A stretch of DNA of 64,000 nt from Microbacterium oleivorans (lineage in GTDB: Bacteria > Actinomycetota > Actinomycetes > Actinomycetales > Microbacteriaceae). Positions 1 through 8,935 of the stretch are shown here, piece by piece. Numbering within the stretch: the stretch's first letter is position 1; every line of letters begins with the position of its first letter. Below the pieces are notes generated by a model. That model did no database searches and was not told the DNA's origin. It worked only from the letters and a program-made list of their open reading frames with translations. Made by a program: the position numbers and the translations under genes. The stretch lies in contig NZ_MAYO01000003.1 in NCBI RefSeq assembly GCF_001691565.1, positions 2,159,851 through 2,223,850 of the forward strand. Reading direction: 5' to 3'.

Positions 1-473
1 TGGCGCAGGATGTTCTCGTCGAAGAGGTCCTGCACGCGGATGCCGGTGCGGTTGATCTTGTCGGCGTAGGTCGGGCCGATGCCGCGACCGGTCGTGCCGA
101 TCATCTTCTTGCCGAGGAAGCGCTCGGTCACCTTGTCGAGGGTGCGGTGGTACTGCGTGATGATGTGCGCGTTGGCACTGACCTTCAGTCGCGAGACGTC
201 GACACCGCGGGCCTGCAGGGCGCCGAGCTCGGCGAAGAGCACCTCCAGGTCGACGACGACGCCGTTGCCGATGACGGCGTTGACGCCGGGCGACAGGATG
301 CCGCTGGGCAGCAGGTGCAGGGCGTACTTCTCGTCGCCGATCACGACGGTGTGGCCGGCGTTGTTGCCGCCGTTGAACTTCACGACCCAGTCGGTGCGCT
401 CACCCAGGAGGTCGGTGGCTTTGCCCTTGCCCTCGTCTCCCCATTGAACTCCGACGATCACGATGCCTGGCAT
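1..473 (-). CDS. purA: Adenylosuccinate synthetase, N-terminal part (3' end outside window)
   Basis: Read on the minus strand, the gene begins [20 protein letters not shown], the phosphate-binding GDEGKGK loop that opens every adenylosuccinate synthetase (IMP + aspartate + GTP to adenylosuccinate, the first committed step of AMP synthesis, cytoplasmic). About 157 of roughly 430 residues are inside the window; the rest lies to the left. The start is fixed by the family N-terminus. A GGGGGAG ribosome binding site lies just upstream and a TAGGAT box about 30 bases upstream (minus strand, near 507-512) is a likely -10. It faces away from the divergent PadR gene. Confidence 0.97.
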   Translation of the reverse strand, partial: MPGIVIVGVQWGDEGKGKATDLLGERTDWVVKFNGGNNAGHTVVIGDEKYALHLLPSGILSPGVNAVIGNGVVVDLEVLFAELGALQARGVDVSRLKVSANAHIITQYHRTLDKVTERFLGKKMIGTTGRGIGPTYADKINRTGIRVQDLFDENILR

Positions 474-548
474 GGGTCTCCCCCGTTATCGGACGGTTAC
501 ACCCCATCCTATCCGGCCGGGTGACAAGCGCCGAAGGCGGGACTGGTG

Positions 549-571
549 CATACTCTGCCCGTCAGAGTATG
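549..571. promoter_or_regulatory. Inverted repeat, probable PadR operator
   Basis: Perfect 9-base arms CATACTCTG (549-557) and CAGAGTATG (563-571) are separated by CCCGT. The right arm overlaps a TATGGT -10 box (568-573) that sits 6 bases before the PadR ATG at 580. PadR dimers typically bind such dyads and autorepress, so this is probably the regulator's own operator. The dyad is seen directly; its use by this protein is inference. Confidence 0.75.
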
Positions 572-579
572 GTCGCCTC

Positions 580-927
580 ATGACGCAGGAGATGCGGGAA
601 CCGACGTTCCTCATGCTGACGGCTCTCGCCGACGGCCCCAAGCACGGTTACGCCCTGATCGAAGAGGTGGACCGCGTGTCCGATGGTCACGTCCGCCTCA
701 AGGTCGCCACCCTCTACGCCGCCCTCGATCGCCTCGAGAAGGAGGGCACCATCCGCATCGCTCGTGAGGAACGGGTGCAGGGGCGCGTCCGCCGCTACGT
801 GGAGCTCACCCCCGACGGCGTCGGTCTGCTCGCCGAGGAGGTCGCGCGACGCGAGGTCACCGTCGCCGAGGCCCGGCGCCGCCTGTCGCTGCGGCCCGCG
901 CGCCCCGCGTTCGGAGGTGCCCTGTGA
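580..927 (+). CDS. PadR family transcriptional regulator
   Basis: A 115-residue PadR-type winged-helix protein. It shows the family core: EPTFLMLTALADGPKHGYAL (helices 1-2), then KVATLYAALDRLEKEGTI (recognition helix and wing) and a short C-terminal helix for dimerisation. The ATG at 580 is preferred over the longer reading from 463 because the family motif begins there and a -10 box TATGGT lies 6 bases upstream, implying a leaderless mRNA. Its stop overlaps the GTG of the next gene (GTGA at 924-927), so the two are translationally coupled. It probably represses itself and the downstream membrane protein in response to an unknown ligand. Confidence 0.9.
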   Translation: MTQEMREPTFLMLTALADGPKHGYALIEEVDRVSDGHVRLKVATLYAALDRLEKEGTIRIAREERVQGRVRRYVELTPDGVGLLAEEVARREVTVAEARRRLSLRPARPAFGGAL

Positions 928-1865
928 CCACGATCGACGACACCCCCTGGCGCCGCGCCCTCCGGGCCTACCCGCTCTCGTGGCGCGAACGCCACGGCGA
1001 GGCCATGCTCGGCACGCTGCTCGACGAAGCCGAGGCGCAGGGCCGGGAGGAGCCCTCCCGCGGCGAGCGCATCGCGCTGATGCGGAGCGGCCTCGTGGTC
1101 CGCGTCCTGGGGTGGATGCCGCCGGTCACCCGCGAGGCCCTCGCCACCGCGTCCGCAGCGACCGGGCTCGCCCTCGCCGTGATGTTCGGCGTCTTCAGCG
1201 GGTTCAGCACTCGTATGGACGGGCGTCTTCCCGCGGAGGGGCAGAATCCCGACCTGCAGGCGAGCCCCGGGCTCATCGTGGCCGGGCTGTGGGCGATCGC
1301 GTTCGTGCTGATCCTCTGCGGCGCGGCTCGGGCGGCGCGCATCGCCCTCGCGGCCACCGCCACGGCCGGCGTCGCGGTCTTCATCTACGCACAGCTCGAC
1401 CCGCTGGCCGGTCCTCGCGCGATCACGACGGTGACGCTCACGGTCGTCGCCCTGCTCGGCCTGCTCGCGCCGGTGCGTGCCCGCGTCGCGGCGGCCGTCA
1501 CGGCAGCGGTGACGACCGGCATCCTCGTCGCCTTCCACCTCTTCTTCGAGGTGGGTGTCGGCGAACCCTCCGAAGCGATCTGGCTGCGAGTCCTGACCGA
1601 GGAGTTCACCGGCTTCCTCGCGGCCGCCCTCTGGGGGCTCGCCCTGCTGGCGGCCGTCGCGCGCGCTCGCGCCGTCGCCCGTCGCATCGGAGGCGCCGCC
1701 GTCATCTGGACGATCGTCTGGCTGATCCGCTTCATGATGTGGGACCTCGCCACCGCGACGCTGGGGGTCGCCGCCGTCATCGCGGTCGCATCCGTGGGGG
1801 TGGCGATCTTCCGGGCGGGGGCACGTCGAGGGCGCGAGGTGCACCCTCGGGAAGGCGCCGCCTGA
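924..1865 (+). CDS. Membrane protein coupled to PadR regulator
   Basis: A 313-residue protein with a soluble N-terminus of about 70 residues (RRALRAYPLSWRERHGEAML, the start common to proteins encoded next to PadR regulators) followed by roughly seven hydrophobic segments. GTG start overlaps the PadR stop by four bases. Proteins of this layout are common PadR partners in actinobacteria, but their activity is unknown. I recognise the context, not a function; no catalytic motif is visible. Confidence 0.75.
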   Translation: MTTIDDTPWRRALRAYPLSWRERHGEAMLGTLLDEAEAQGREEPSRGERIALMRSGLVVRVLGWMPPVTREALATASAATGLALAVMFGVFSGFSTRMDGRLPAEGQNPDLQASPGLIVAGLWAIAFVLILCGAARAARIALAATATAGVAVFIYAQLDPLAGPRAITTVTLTVVALLGLLAPVRARVAAAVTAAVTTGILVAFHLFFEVGVGEPSEAIWLRVLTEEFTGFLAAALWGLALLAAVARARAVARRIGGAAVIWTIVWLIRFMMWDLATATLGVAAVIAVASVGVAIFRAGARRGREVHPREGAA

Positions 1866-1894
1866 CCCCGCCCGTCGCGCGCTAGGGTTCCGTC

Positions 1895-2602
1895 ATGCGT
1901 ACCCGAACGTGGCCGACAGTGTGGTCGGCTCTCCGGCTGATCGCGGCCGCTCTCATGATGTCCGCCGTCGTCGCCCAGTTCGTGACGACAGTCCGGACCG
2001 CGATCGCGAACGACCGCGACGTCGCGACGACGATCGCGAACTTCTTCAGCTTCTTCACGATCCTCTCGAACATCGTCGGCGTCCTCGCGCTTCTCGCGGC
2101 GGTCATCTGGTTCTGGATGCGGCCATCGCACGAGGAACGCGAACCCGCCGGTGTCGCGCTCGGCCTCGCCGCGGCGACGACGTACCTCTTCATCACCGGC
2201 GTCGTCTACAACCTGCTGCTGCGGGGGTTCCCGACATCCGACGACCACGTCGCGTGGGCGAACGAGATCCTCCACGTCGTCGCACCGCTGTTCCTCCTGC
2301 TCGACCTCTTCCTCGCCCCCACCCGCAGCGCCCTCCCCTGGCGATCGGTCGTCGCGATCCTCGCCGTCCCGATCCTCTGGATCGGCTACACGCTCGTGCG
2401 CGGACCCCTCGTGATCGACCCGACGGACGGGGTGGCGTTCTGGTACCCGTACCCCTTCCTCGACCCGAACGGCGTGGGCGGCTGGGGCGGAGTCGCCGCC
2501 TACATCGTCGGGATCGCGATCGCCTTCGTGGTGATCGGCTCGCTCGTCGTCTGGGTCGGACGCCTGCGCGCGCGGTCGACGCGCGTCGCCGTCACCGCCT
2601 GA
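1895..2602 (+). CDS. Pr6Pr family membrane protein
   Basis: A 235-residue polytopic protein with about six hydrophobic helices. The segment FFSFFTILSNIVG near residue 50, the helix TTYLFITGVVYNLLLRG, the EILHVVAPLFLLLDLFL segment and the YPYPFLDP loop are typical of the Pr6Pr/FAR-17a-AIG1-like family of actinobacterial membrane proteins of unknown function. A TAGGGT box (1883-1888) lies 6 bases before the ATG, so the message is probably leaderless. It stands alone, and converges tail to tail with the LacI gene, overlapping its 3' end by 11 bases. Confidence 0.8.
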   Translation: MRTRTWPTVWSALRLIAAALMMSAVVAQFVTTVRTAIANDRDVATTIANFFSFFTILSNIVGVLALLAAVIWFWMRPSHEEREPAGVALGLAAATTYLFITGVVYNLLLRGFPTSDDHVAWANEILHVVAPLFLLLDLFLAPTRSALPWRSVVAILAVPILWIGYTLVRGPLVIDPTDGVAFWYPYPFLDPNGVGGWGGVAAYIVGIAIAFVVIGSLVVWVGRLRARSTRVAVTA

Positions 2603-3608
2603 CGGCAGCGGAGGACTCCCGCACGATCAGGTGCGTGGGGAGGGGTGTGTCCTCGGTGAGGGCATCCGGTTCCTCCACCGCGAGGAGGACCTTCTGCATC
2701 ATCAGTTCCCCGAGCGCACGGAAGTCCTGCCGCACCGTGGTCAGCGGCGGGGACAGGTAGGCGGCCTCGGGCACGTCGTCGAACCCGACGACGGCCACGT
2801 CGTCCGGAATGCGCAGGCCCCGGGATCGGAGCGCCGACAGCAGGCCGATCGCCATGTGATCGTTGCCCGCGAACACCGCGTCGCCGGGCGAGACGTCGAG
2901 GCTCCGGCCGATGTCGGCGCCGCTGGCCGCCGTCCAATCGCCGTGGATCGGCTCGACGACCGCGAGCTGATGCGCCGAGAGCTCGTCCCGCCACCCGCGG
3001 ATGCGCTCGACCGCATCGGGATTCCGCGACGGGCCGGCGATGTGCAGGATGCGTCGGTGCCCCGATTCCGCGAGATGGCGCACGGCGGAGCGAGCGCCGC
3101 GGTACTGGTCGATGGACACGAGCTGGCGGTTCCGGCGCTGGGTGGCGGCAGCGGCCACCATCGGCACGCCGAGGTCGAGGCCGCGGACGACTTCGAGGAC
3201 ACCCAGATCCGTCACGACCAGCACGATCGCGTCGACGCGTTGCCGGAGCAGCCCCTCGACGACGGAGCGGATGCTGGCGGCATCCGTGTCGGGAGCCGTC
3301 ACCGAATCGACGGAGTACCGCTCGACGCGGGCCGCGACGTTGAAGTGCATCGCGATGGAGGTGGGCCCGAAGTCCGCCGTCCCGGGCGTGATGAGACCGA
3401 TCGTCCGGGTGCGCTTCGTGACGAGCGCACGAGCGGCCGGCGACGGGCTGTACCGCAGCTGCGCCATCGCCTGCTCGACCCGCGCACGCGTCGCCGGCCG
3501 GACGTTCGGAAGGTCGTTGAGGACCCGCGACACCGTCTGGTGCGAGACGCCCGCCAAGCGCGCGACGTCGAAGATGTTCGCGGACTTCGCGCCGCGCTCG
3601 TCGCTCAC
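2592..3608 (-). CDS. LacI family transcriptional regulator of the sugar ABC operon
   Basis: A 338-residue LacI-type repressor: N-terminal helix-turn-helix ANIFDVARLAGVSHQTVSRV (residues about 10-30), hinge helix around SPSPAARALVTKRT, then a periplasmic-binding-protein-like sugar domain (GLITPG, DGVDAIVL-type strand, VVGFDDVPEAAYLSPPLTTV). It is the last gene of the ABC operon, its ATG overlapping the second ATPase stop by four bases. Co-transcription implies that it regulates this operon; LacI-like dyads lie before the binding-protein gene (9989-10006, 10021-10038, 10101-10116). Confidence 0.93.
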   Translation of the reverse strand: MSDERGAKSANIFDVARLAGVSHQTVSRVLNDLPNVRPATRARVEQAMAQLRYSPSPAARALVTKRTRTIGLITPGTADFGPTSIAMHFNVAARVERYSVDSVTAPDTDAASIRSVVEGLLRQRVDAIVLVVTDLGVLEVVRGLDLGVPMVAAAATQRRNRQLVSIDQYRGARSAVRHLAESGHRRILHIAGPSRNPDAVERIRGWRDELSAHQLAVVEPIHGDWTAASGADIGRSLDVSPGDAVFAGNDHMAIGLLSALRSRGLRIPDDVAVVGFDDVPEAAYLSPPLTTVRQDFRALGELMMQKVLLAVEEPDALTEDTPLPTHLIVRESSAAVRR

Positions 3609-5140
3609 GTCTCGTCCTCCGGGCGGGCGACGAGTGCGAGAAGCGAGTCGACGGTGAGCGACTCCGCGGGGATCGTGTCGACGAGGCGCCCCCCACGCAT
3701 GACGGCGACGCGGTTCGAGACGCGCAGCACCTCTTCGAGCTCCGCCGAGATGAACAGCACCGACAGCCCGTTGTCGGCGAGGTCGGCGACGAGTCGCTGG
3801 ATCTCGACCTTCGCGCCGACGTCGATGCCGCGCGTCGGCTCATCGAGCACGAGCACGCGGGGCGAGAGGGCGAGCAGGCGCGCGAGCAGGACCTTCTGCT
3901 GATTGCCGCCCGACAGCGTCCCCGCGGGGCGATCGGGGTCGGCGGGCCGGATGTCGAGCGCCTCGATCCAGCTCATCGCGAGCTCCCGGCGGCGCGCGTT
4001 GCCGAGCCGGTGCAGGATGCCGCGGTCGGCCTGCAGCGCGAGCGTGATGTTGTCCTGCACGCTGAGGTCGCCGATGATCCCCTCGGTCCGGCGGTTCTCC
4101 GAGGAGTAGACGATGCCCTGACCGATCGCCCGCCGCGGCGTCGGAAGGTGGGCGGGAGCACCGCGCACCTCGAGCACACCGGCATCCGGTCGGTCCACCC
4201 CCGTGAGCGCACGAGCCAGTTCGCTCCGGCCCGAACCGAGCAGCCCCGCGAGCCCGACGACCTCGCCCTCGCCGATCGTCAGGGTCGCGTCGAGGAGTGC
4301 GGCCCCGGAGACGAGACCCCGTCCGGCGAGCGCGATCGGGACGGATGCCGCGGCATCGTCGCGCTGGTGGACGTCCATCTCGTCGGCCCCGCGACCGAGC
4401 ATCTTCTCGACGAGGTCGATGCGCAGGAGCTCCGCCGGGACGTACTCGCCGATCAGGCGCCCGCCGCGGAGAACCGTGATGCGGTCGCAGATCTCGTAGA
4501 CCTGGTCGAGGAAGTGGGAGACGAACAGGACCGCGACGCCCCGAGCGGTCAGCTCTCGGATGACGCGGAAGAGCTCGGCGACCTCGTCGAGGTCGAGGCT
4601 CGACGTCGGCTCGTCGAGGATGACGACGCGGGCGTCGACCGAGATCGCACGGGCGATCGCGACGAGCTGCTGCACGGCGAGCGAATGACCTGACAGGCGG
4701 GTACGCGGGTCGATCTCGAGCCCGAGACCCTCGAGGATCTCGGCCGCACGGCGGTGGGTCTCGCGCCAGTCGATCGCGCCGAAGCGTCGGCTCTCGCGGC
4801 CGAGCAGCACGTTCTCGCCGACCGTCAGGTTCGGGAGCAGGTCGATCTCCTGGTAGACCGCGCTGATCCCGGCGGCCAGCGCGTCGGCCGGCGAGGCGAA
4901 GTGCACCGGCTCACCGCCGACGCGGATCGTCCCGGCATCCGGTCCGAGCGCCCCCGTGATCGCCTTGATCAGCGTCGACTTGCCGGCCCCGTTCTCACCC
5001 ATGAGCGAGTGGACCTCGCCCGGCAGCAGCCGGAAGTCGACCGCGTCGAGCACGGTCTCCGCGCCGAAGCGAACGGTCGCGCCGGTCACTTCCACGACCG
5101 GCGCGACCGCTGCTTCGCGCGCATCCATACGGACCATCAT
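3605..5140 (-). CDS. Sugar ABC transporter ATP-binding protein, second ATPase of the operon (YtfR/RbsA type)
   Basis: A 511-residue double-cassette ATPase of the ribose/galactofuranose importer class. First cassette: Walker A GENGAGKST near residue 50, signature region LSGHSLAVQQ, Walker B VVILDEPTSSLD. Second cassette: the usual degenerate P-loop GLLGSGRSE, then LSGGNQQKVLLARLL and VLVLDEPTRGID. The start ATG at 5140 has GGGGGAGG 12 bases upstream; ATGs at 5137 and 5128 are alternatives. It follows the second permease by 37 bases. It closely resembles the other ATPase at 7249-8841, so the operon has two candidate energisers for one pair of permeases. Confidence 0.92.
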   Translation of the reverse strand: MMVRMDAREAAVAPVVEVTGATVRFGAETVLDAVDFRLLPGEVHSLMGENGAGKSTLIKAITGALGPDAGTIRVGGEPVHFASPADALAAGISAVYQEIDLLPNLTVGENVLLGRESRRFGAIDWRETHRRAAEILEGLGLEIDPRTRLSGHSLAVQQLVAIARAISVDARVVILDEPTSSLDLDEVAELFRVIRELTARGVAVLFVSHFLDQVYEICDRITVLRGGRLIGEYVPAELLRIDLVEKMLGRGADEMDVHQRDDAAASVPIALAGRGLVSGAALLDATLTIGEGEVVGLAGLLGSGRSELARALTGVDRPDAGVLEVRGAPAHLPTPRRAIGQGIVYSSENRRTEGIIGDLSVQDNITLALQADRGILHRLGNARRRELAMSWIEALDIRPADPDRPAGTLSGGNQQKVLLARLLALSPRVLVLDEPTRGIDVGAKVEIQRLVADLADNGLSVLFISAELEEVLRVSNRVAVMRGGRLVDTIPAESLTVDSLLALVARPEDET

Positions 5141-5177
5141 GCCCGCGGTGAGCCTCCCCCGAGGTTCGCCGCTGCGA

Positions 5178-6206
5178 TCACCGTGACGTTCGCGCCGTTC
5201 GGGCGACCAGCAGACGCTGCACGACCACGAAGACGAGCAGCAGCGCTCCGATCGTGATGCGCGTCCAGGACTGGTCGACGCCGAGGAACGAGATCGCCGT
5301 CTTGATGGTGCCGTAGACGAACACACCGATCATCGAGCCGAGCACGAACCCGCTGCCGCCCGTGAGCAGCGTGCCGCCGATCACCACTGCGGCGATCGTG
5401 TCGAGCTCGGTCCCGATGCCGTTCAGCGGGTAGGAGGCCCCGGTGTACGCCGTGAAGACGACGCCGGCGAGCCCCGCGCACACCCCGCTGATGACGTAGG
5501 CCAGCAGCTTCGTCCGCACCACGGGCAGACCCATGAGGCGCGCCGACTGCTCGTTGCCGCCGATCGCGTAGATCGTGCGTCCGAACCGCGTGAACTGCAG
5601 GATCAGGATGCCGACGACCACCACGACGAGCGCGAGTATCCCGGTCGGGGTGATGTAGAAGCTGCCGGGACCACCCTGCATGCGGGTCGACTGGAGCCAG
5701 AGGATCGCCGGCTCCTCGACGCGGATCGACGAGAGGCTCACCATGAACGCGAGCCCGCGGGCCGCGAACATCGCCGCGAGCGACGCGATGAAGGGCTGCA
5801 CCCCGAAGTACTGGACGAGCACCCCGACGAACAGGCCCATCAGAGCCCCGAGGACCAGCATGACCGGGATGACGACGGCCACCGGCATCCCCTGGCTCAG
5901 CATGCTGGCACCCAGCATCCCGGTGAACGCCATGACCGCCCCGACCGAGAGGTCGATGCCGCCGGTGAGGATGACGAAGGTCATGCCGACCGCGAGGATC
6001 AGCAGGTACGCGTTGTCGAGCAGGAGGGCCGACAGCACGCGCGGCGTGACGAAATTGCCGAAGTAGGCCTGCGCTCCGATGAGCATCGCGACGAGGATCA
6101 CGACGGCCGCGAAGACGGGCACCCACGAGGCGTGCCGGCTGCGGAAGCGCTGGATCGTGTCGGCGAATCCGCCGGTCCGGCCGAGGTCTGCGGTGATCGC
6201 GCTCAT
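5178..6206 (-). CDS. yjfF: Sugar ABC transporter permease (YjfF-like)
   Basis: A 342-residue inner-membrane permease of the RbsC/BPD_transp_2 family with eight to ten hydrophobic helices. Family hallmarks include the segment FVILTGGIDLSVGAVMAFTG near residue 80 and GGTLLTGGSGFVLGSMIGV near the end. It overlaps the upstream permease by four bases and would form a heterodimeric pore with it, as YtfT/YjfF do in the E. coli galactofuranose importer. The symbol reflects position and family; substrate is inferred from the binding protein. Confidence 0.85.
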   Translation of the reverse strand: MSAITADLGRTGGFADTIQRFRSRHASWVPVFAAVVILVAMLIGAQAYFGNFVTPRVLSALLLDNAYLLILAVGMTFVILTGGIDLSVGAVMAFTGMLGASMLSQGMPVAVVIPVMLVLGALMGLFVGVLVQYFGVQPFIASLAAMFAARGLAFMVSLSSIRVEEPAILWLQSTRMQGGPGSFYITPTGILALVVVVVGILILQFTRFGRTIYAIGGNEQSARLMGLPVVRTKLLAYVISGVCAGLAGVVFTAYTGASYPLNGIGTELDTIAAVVIGGTLLTGGSGFVLGSMIGVFVYGTIKTAISFLGVDQSWTRITIGALLLVFVVVQRLLVARTARTSR

Positions 6207-7252
6207 GAGGCCACCTCCGCGGTGCGACGGGTGCCGCCCCGGACGGCATCGGCCCCCTTGGCGAACAGCGAGCGCGTGCGCGGCGACTGGACGAGCACGA
6301 CGATCACGACGACGATCGCGAGGAACAGGGGGCTGACGGCAGGCGGCACCCCGAGGAAGGTGATCGTCGACTTGAGCGTCTGGATCGTGAAGACGCCGAC
6401 GACGGTGCCGGCGATCGTGAACTTGCCGCCCATGAGGCTCGTTCCGCCGAGGACGACGGCGAGGATCGCGTCGAGCTCGATGTAGAGGCCGGCGGCATTG
6501 GCATCGGCGGCCATGATGTTCGACGAGTAGAGGATGCCGGCGAATCCGGCGAGCAGACCGCTCGCCGCGTACGCGCCCCAGATGATGCCGCGCGAGCGCA
6601 CGCCCGCGAGGCGGCTGGCCTCGGGGTTGATGCCGACGGCCTCGGTGAGGACGCCGAGGGCCGTGCGGCGCTGCAGCACCGCGACGATGACGATCGCGAT
6701 GACCGAGACGTAGAAGGCGAACGGCAGACCGACGAGGTACCCCTGCGCCATGAACCGGTAGGGGGCGCTCGTGATGGTCGTGATGAAGCCGCCCGTGATG
6801 AGGAGGGCGACACCGCGACCGGCGAGCATGAGCACGAGGGTCGCGATGATCGGCTGCACCCCGACGACGGCGACGAGGAAGCCGTTCCAGACCCCGAGCA
6901 GCAGAGCGACGAAGACGGCGAGCGCGATCGCGACGAGCACGGTCGACAGGTCTTCGGGAGCGGGCGAGGCGGAGATGTAGGTCAGCGCGACCGCGCCCGA
7001 CACCGCCATGATGGCCCCCACCGAGAGGTCGATGCCGCGCGTCGCGATGACGAGCGTCATTCCCAGGGCCACGAGCATGAGGGGTGCGCTGTTGCGCAGG
7101 ATGTCGAGCAGCGGGCCGTAGAGCTGCCCGTTCTGCACCGTGATCGAGATGAAGGACGGCCGCGCGATCGTGTTGACGATCACGAGCACGAGAAGTGCCG
7201 TGATCGGCCAGACGAGGCGGTGCGCCAGGAAGCGCTTCAGGGTCGGGTTCAT
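6203..7252 (-). CDS. ytfT: Sugar ABC transporter permease (YtfT-like)
   Basis: A 349-residue polytopic permease of the RbsC family. It carries the LVIATRGIDLSVGAIMAVSG motif near residue 70 and GGTSLMGGKFTIAGTVVGV near residue 280. Its start overlaps the upstream ATPase stop by four bases and its stop overlaps the next permease, so the three are translationally coupled. The order binding protein-ATPase-permease-permease matches the YtfQRT-YjfF importer. The start MNPTLKRFLAHRLVWP is supported by the overlap. Confidence 0.87.
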   Translation of the reverse strand: MNPTLKRFLAHRLVWPITALLVLVIVNTIARPSFISITVQNGQLYGPLLDILRNSAPLMLVALGMTLVIATRGIDLSVGAIMAVSGAVALTYISASPAPEDLSTVLVAIALAVFVALLLGVWNGFLVAVVGVQPIIATLVLMLAGRGVALLITGGFITTITSAPYRFMAQGYLVGLPFAFYVSVIAIVIVAVLQRRTALGVLTEAVGINPEASRLAGVRSRGIIWGAYAASGLLAGFAGILYSSNIMAADANAAGLYIELDAILAVVLGGTSLMGGKFTIAGTVVGVFTIQTLKSTITFLGVPPAVSPLFLAIVVVIVVLVQSPRTRSLFAKGADAVRGGTRRTAEVAS

Positions 7253-8841
7253 GCCGCTGTCTCCGGGTTGAGGCGAGACGACGTCGTCTCGCCGGACTCT
7301 TGCGCGATGAGGGCGACCAGATCGTCGACCGTCACGTCGGTGGCGTCCAGTTCGCCGATCTTAGAACGGTCGCGCAGCACCACGATGCGCTGGGCGATGC
7401 GGACCACCTCCTCGAGCTCCGAGGAGATGAAGACGACCGAGAGGCCCTCGGCCGCCAGCTCGGCGACCTTGCGCTGGATGTCGGCCTTCGCGCCGACGTC
7501 GATGCCGCGCGTCGGTTCGTCGAGGATGATCAGCTGCGGGGCCGTGGCGAGCCATCGGGCGAGCAGCACCTTCTGCTGGTTGCCGCCCGAGAGGTTCCGC
7601 ACGAGCGCGTTCGGGTCGGCGGGGCGGACGCCGAGCGCCGAGATGTACTCCGAGACGATGGCGTCGCGCTCTGCTTTGCCGATGGGACGCATCGCGCCGC
7701 GCTTGGCCTGGATGCCGAGGACGATGTTCTCGGCGACGGTGAGGTCGGCGATGATCCCCTCGGCGCGACGGTCCTCGCTCGAGAAGGCGATGCGCTTGTC
7801 GATCGCGTTCCGCGGGTTGACGATTCGCGCGGCATCCCCCCGTACTTCGTGGGTGCCGGCGTCGGCGCGGTCCGCGCCGTAGACGAGGCGGACGAGTTCG
7901 CTGCGGCCCGAGCCGAGCAGACCCGCGATGCCGACGACCTCGCCCTCGTAGACCTCCATGTCGACGGGTTCGATCACGTTCTTGCGTCCGAGGCCCGCGA
8001 CCCGGAGGACCGGCGTCGCCGTGCGGTCGATCTCGCGCTCGGACGTGCGCGACAGGGCCTCGAGCTCGTCGAGCTGGCGGCCGATCATCTTGGCGATGAG
8101 CTCGCCCCGCGGCAGCTCCGCCGGCAGGTACTCCCCCACCAGCTGGCCGTTGCGGAGGACCGTGAGGCGGTCGGAGATCTCGTAGACCTGATCGAGGAAG
8201 TGCGTGACGAAGAGGATGGCGACGCCGCGGTCGCGGAGACCGCGGACGACGGTGAAGAGCTGGTCGACCTCGCTGCGGTCGAGGCTCGAGGTCGGCTCGT
8301 CGAGGACGAGCACGCGGGCGTCGGCGACCGTCGCGCGGCTGATGGCGACGAGCTGCTGCACCGCGATGGAGTGCGACGACAGCGCGGACCGCGGGTCGAT
8401 GTCGAGCCCGAGGGCGGCGAGGTAGCGCGTCGCCTCGCGGTGGGTGGCCCGCCAGTCGATGAAGCCCGCTCGCCGCACCTCGCGGCCGAGCATGACGTTC
8501 TCGCCGACCGACAGGTTCGTGCAGAGGTTGACCTCCTGGTAGACCGTGGAGATCCCGGATGCCTCGGCGTCGGCGGTCGAGCGGAAGACCCGCTGCTCGC
8601 CCGCGACCTCGATCGAGCCGCCGTTGATCGCGTAGACGCCCGTGAGCGCCTTGATGAGCGTCGACTTGCCGGCGCCGTTCTCGCCCATGAGGGTGTGGAC
8701 CTCACCGGCGCGGAGCGTCAGGTCGACCCGGTCCAGGGCGAGCACCCCGGGGAACCGGATGGTGACGTCCCGCATCCGCACGACCTCGTCGTGCTGCGGG
8801 GCGGTGGCCGGGGACTCCGGCGTGGCTGCGACATCGACCAT
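7249..8841 (-). CDS. ytfR: Sugar ABC transporter ATP-binding protein (YtfR-like)
   Basis: A 530-residue duplicated ATPase for a CUT2-class sugar importer. First cassette: GENGAGKST near residue 55, then Q-loop YQEVNLCTNLSVGENV and Walker B VLVLDEPTSSLD; second cassette: GLLGSGRSELVRLVYG near residue 290, LSGGNQQKVLLARWLA and IILDEPTRGID. It lies between the binding protein and the first permease, the canonical position of YtfR. An N-terminal extension of about 15 residues is rich in Ala and Pro. A strong hairpin (8863-8895) separates it from the binding-protein gene. Confidence 0.93.
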   Translation of the reverse strand: MVDVAATPESPATAPQHDEVVRMRDVTIRFPGVLALDRVDLTLRAGEVHTLMGENGAGKSTLIKALTGVYAINGGSIEVAGEQRVFRSTADAEASGISTVYQEVNLCTNLSVGENVMLGREVRRAGFIDWRATHREATRYLAALGLDIDPRSALSSHSIAVQQLVAISRATVADARVLVLDEPTSSLDRSEVDQLFTVVRGLRDRGVAILFVTHFLDQVYEISDRLTVLRNGQLVGEYLPAELPRGELIAKMIGRQLDELEALSRTSEREIDRTATPVLRVAGLGRKNVIEPVDMEVYEGEVVGIAGLLGSGRSELVRLVYGADRADAGTHEVRGDAARIVNPRNAIDKRIAFSSEDRRAEGIIADLTVAENIVLGIQAKRGAMRPIGKAERDAIVSEYISALGVRPADPNALVRNLSGGNQQKVLLARWLATAPQLIILDEPTRGIDVGAKADIQRKVAELAAEGLSVVFISSELEEVVRIAQRIVVLRDRSKIGELDATDVTVDDLVALIAQESGETTSSRLNPETAA

Positions 8842-8862
8842 GAGGCGCGCCTTTCCGTGATG

Positions 8863-8895
8863 ACCGCCGGGGACCGGAATCCGGCCCCCGGCGGT
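8863..8895 (-). terminator. Intergenic hairpin, partial terminator or mRNA 3' stabiliser
   Basis: Ten-base perfect arms ACCGCCGGGG (8863-8872) and CCCCGGCGGT (8886-8895) enclose a loop that itself contains CCGGA/TCCGG. No run of T follows, so full Rho-independent termination is unlikely. Such structures between a binding-protein gene and its transporter genes usually raise the relative amount of the binding protein; that role is inferred here. Confidence 0.6.
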
Positions 8896-8935
8896 GGTTC
8901 GGTGATCCGAGCGGATCGTGAGGGGTGGCGACCGA

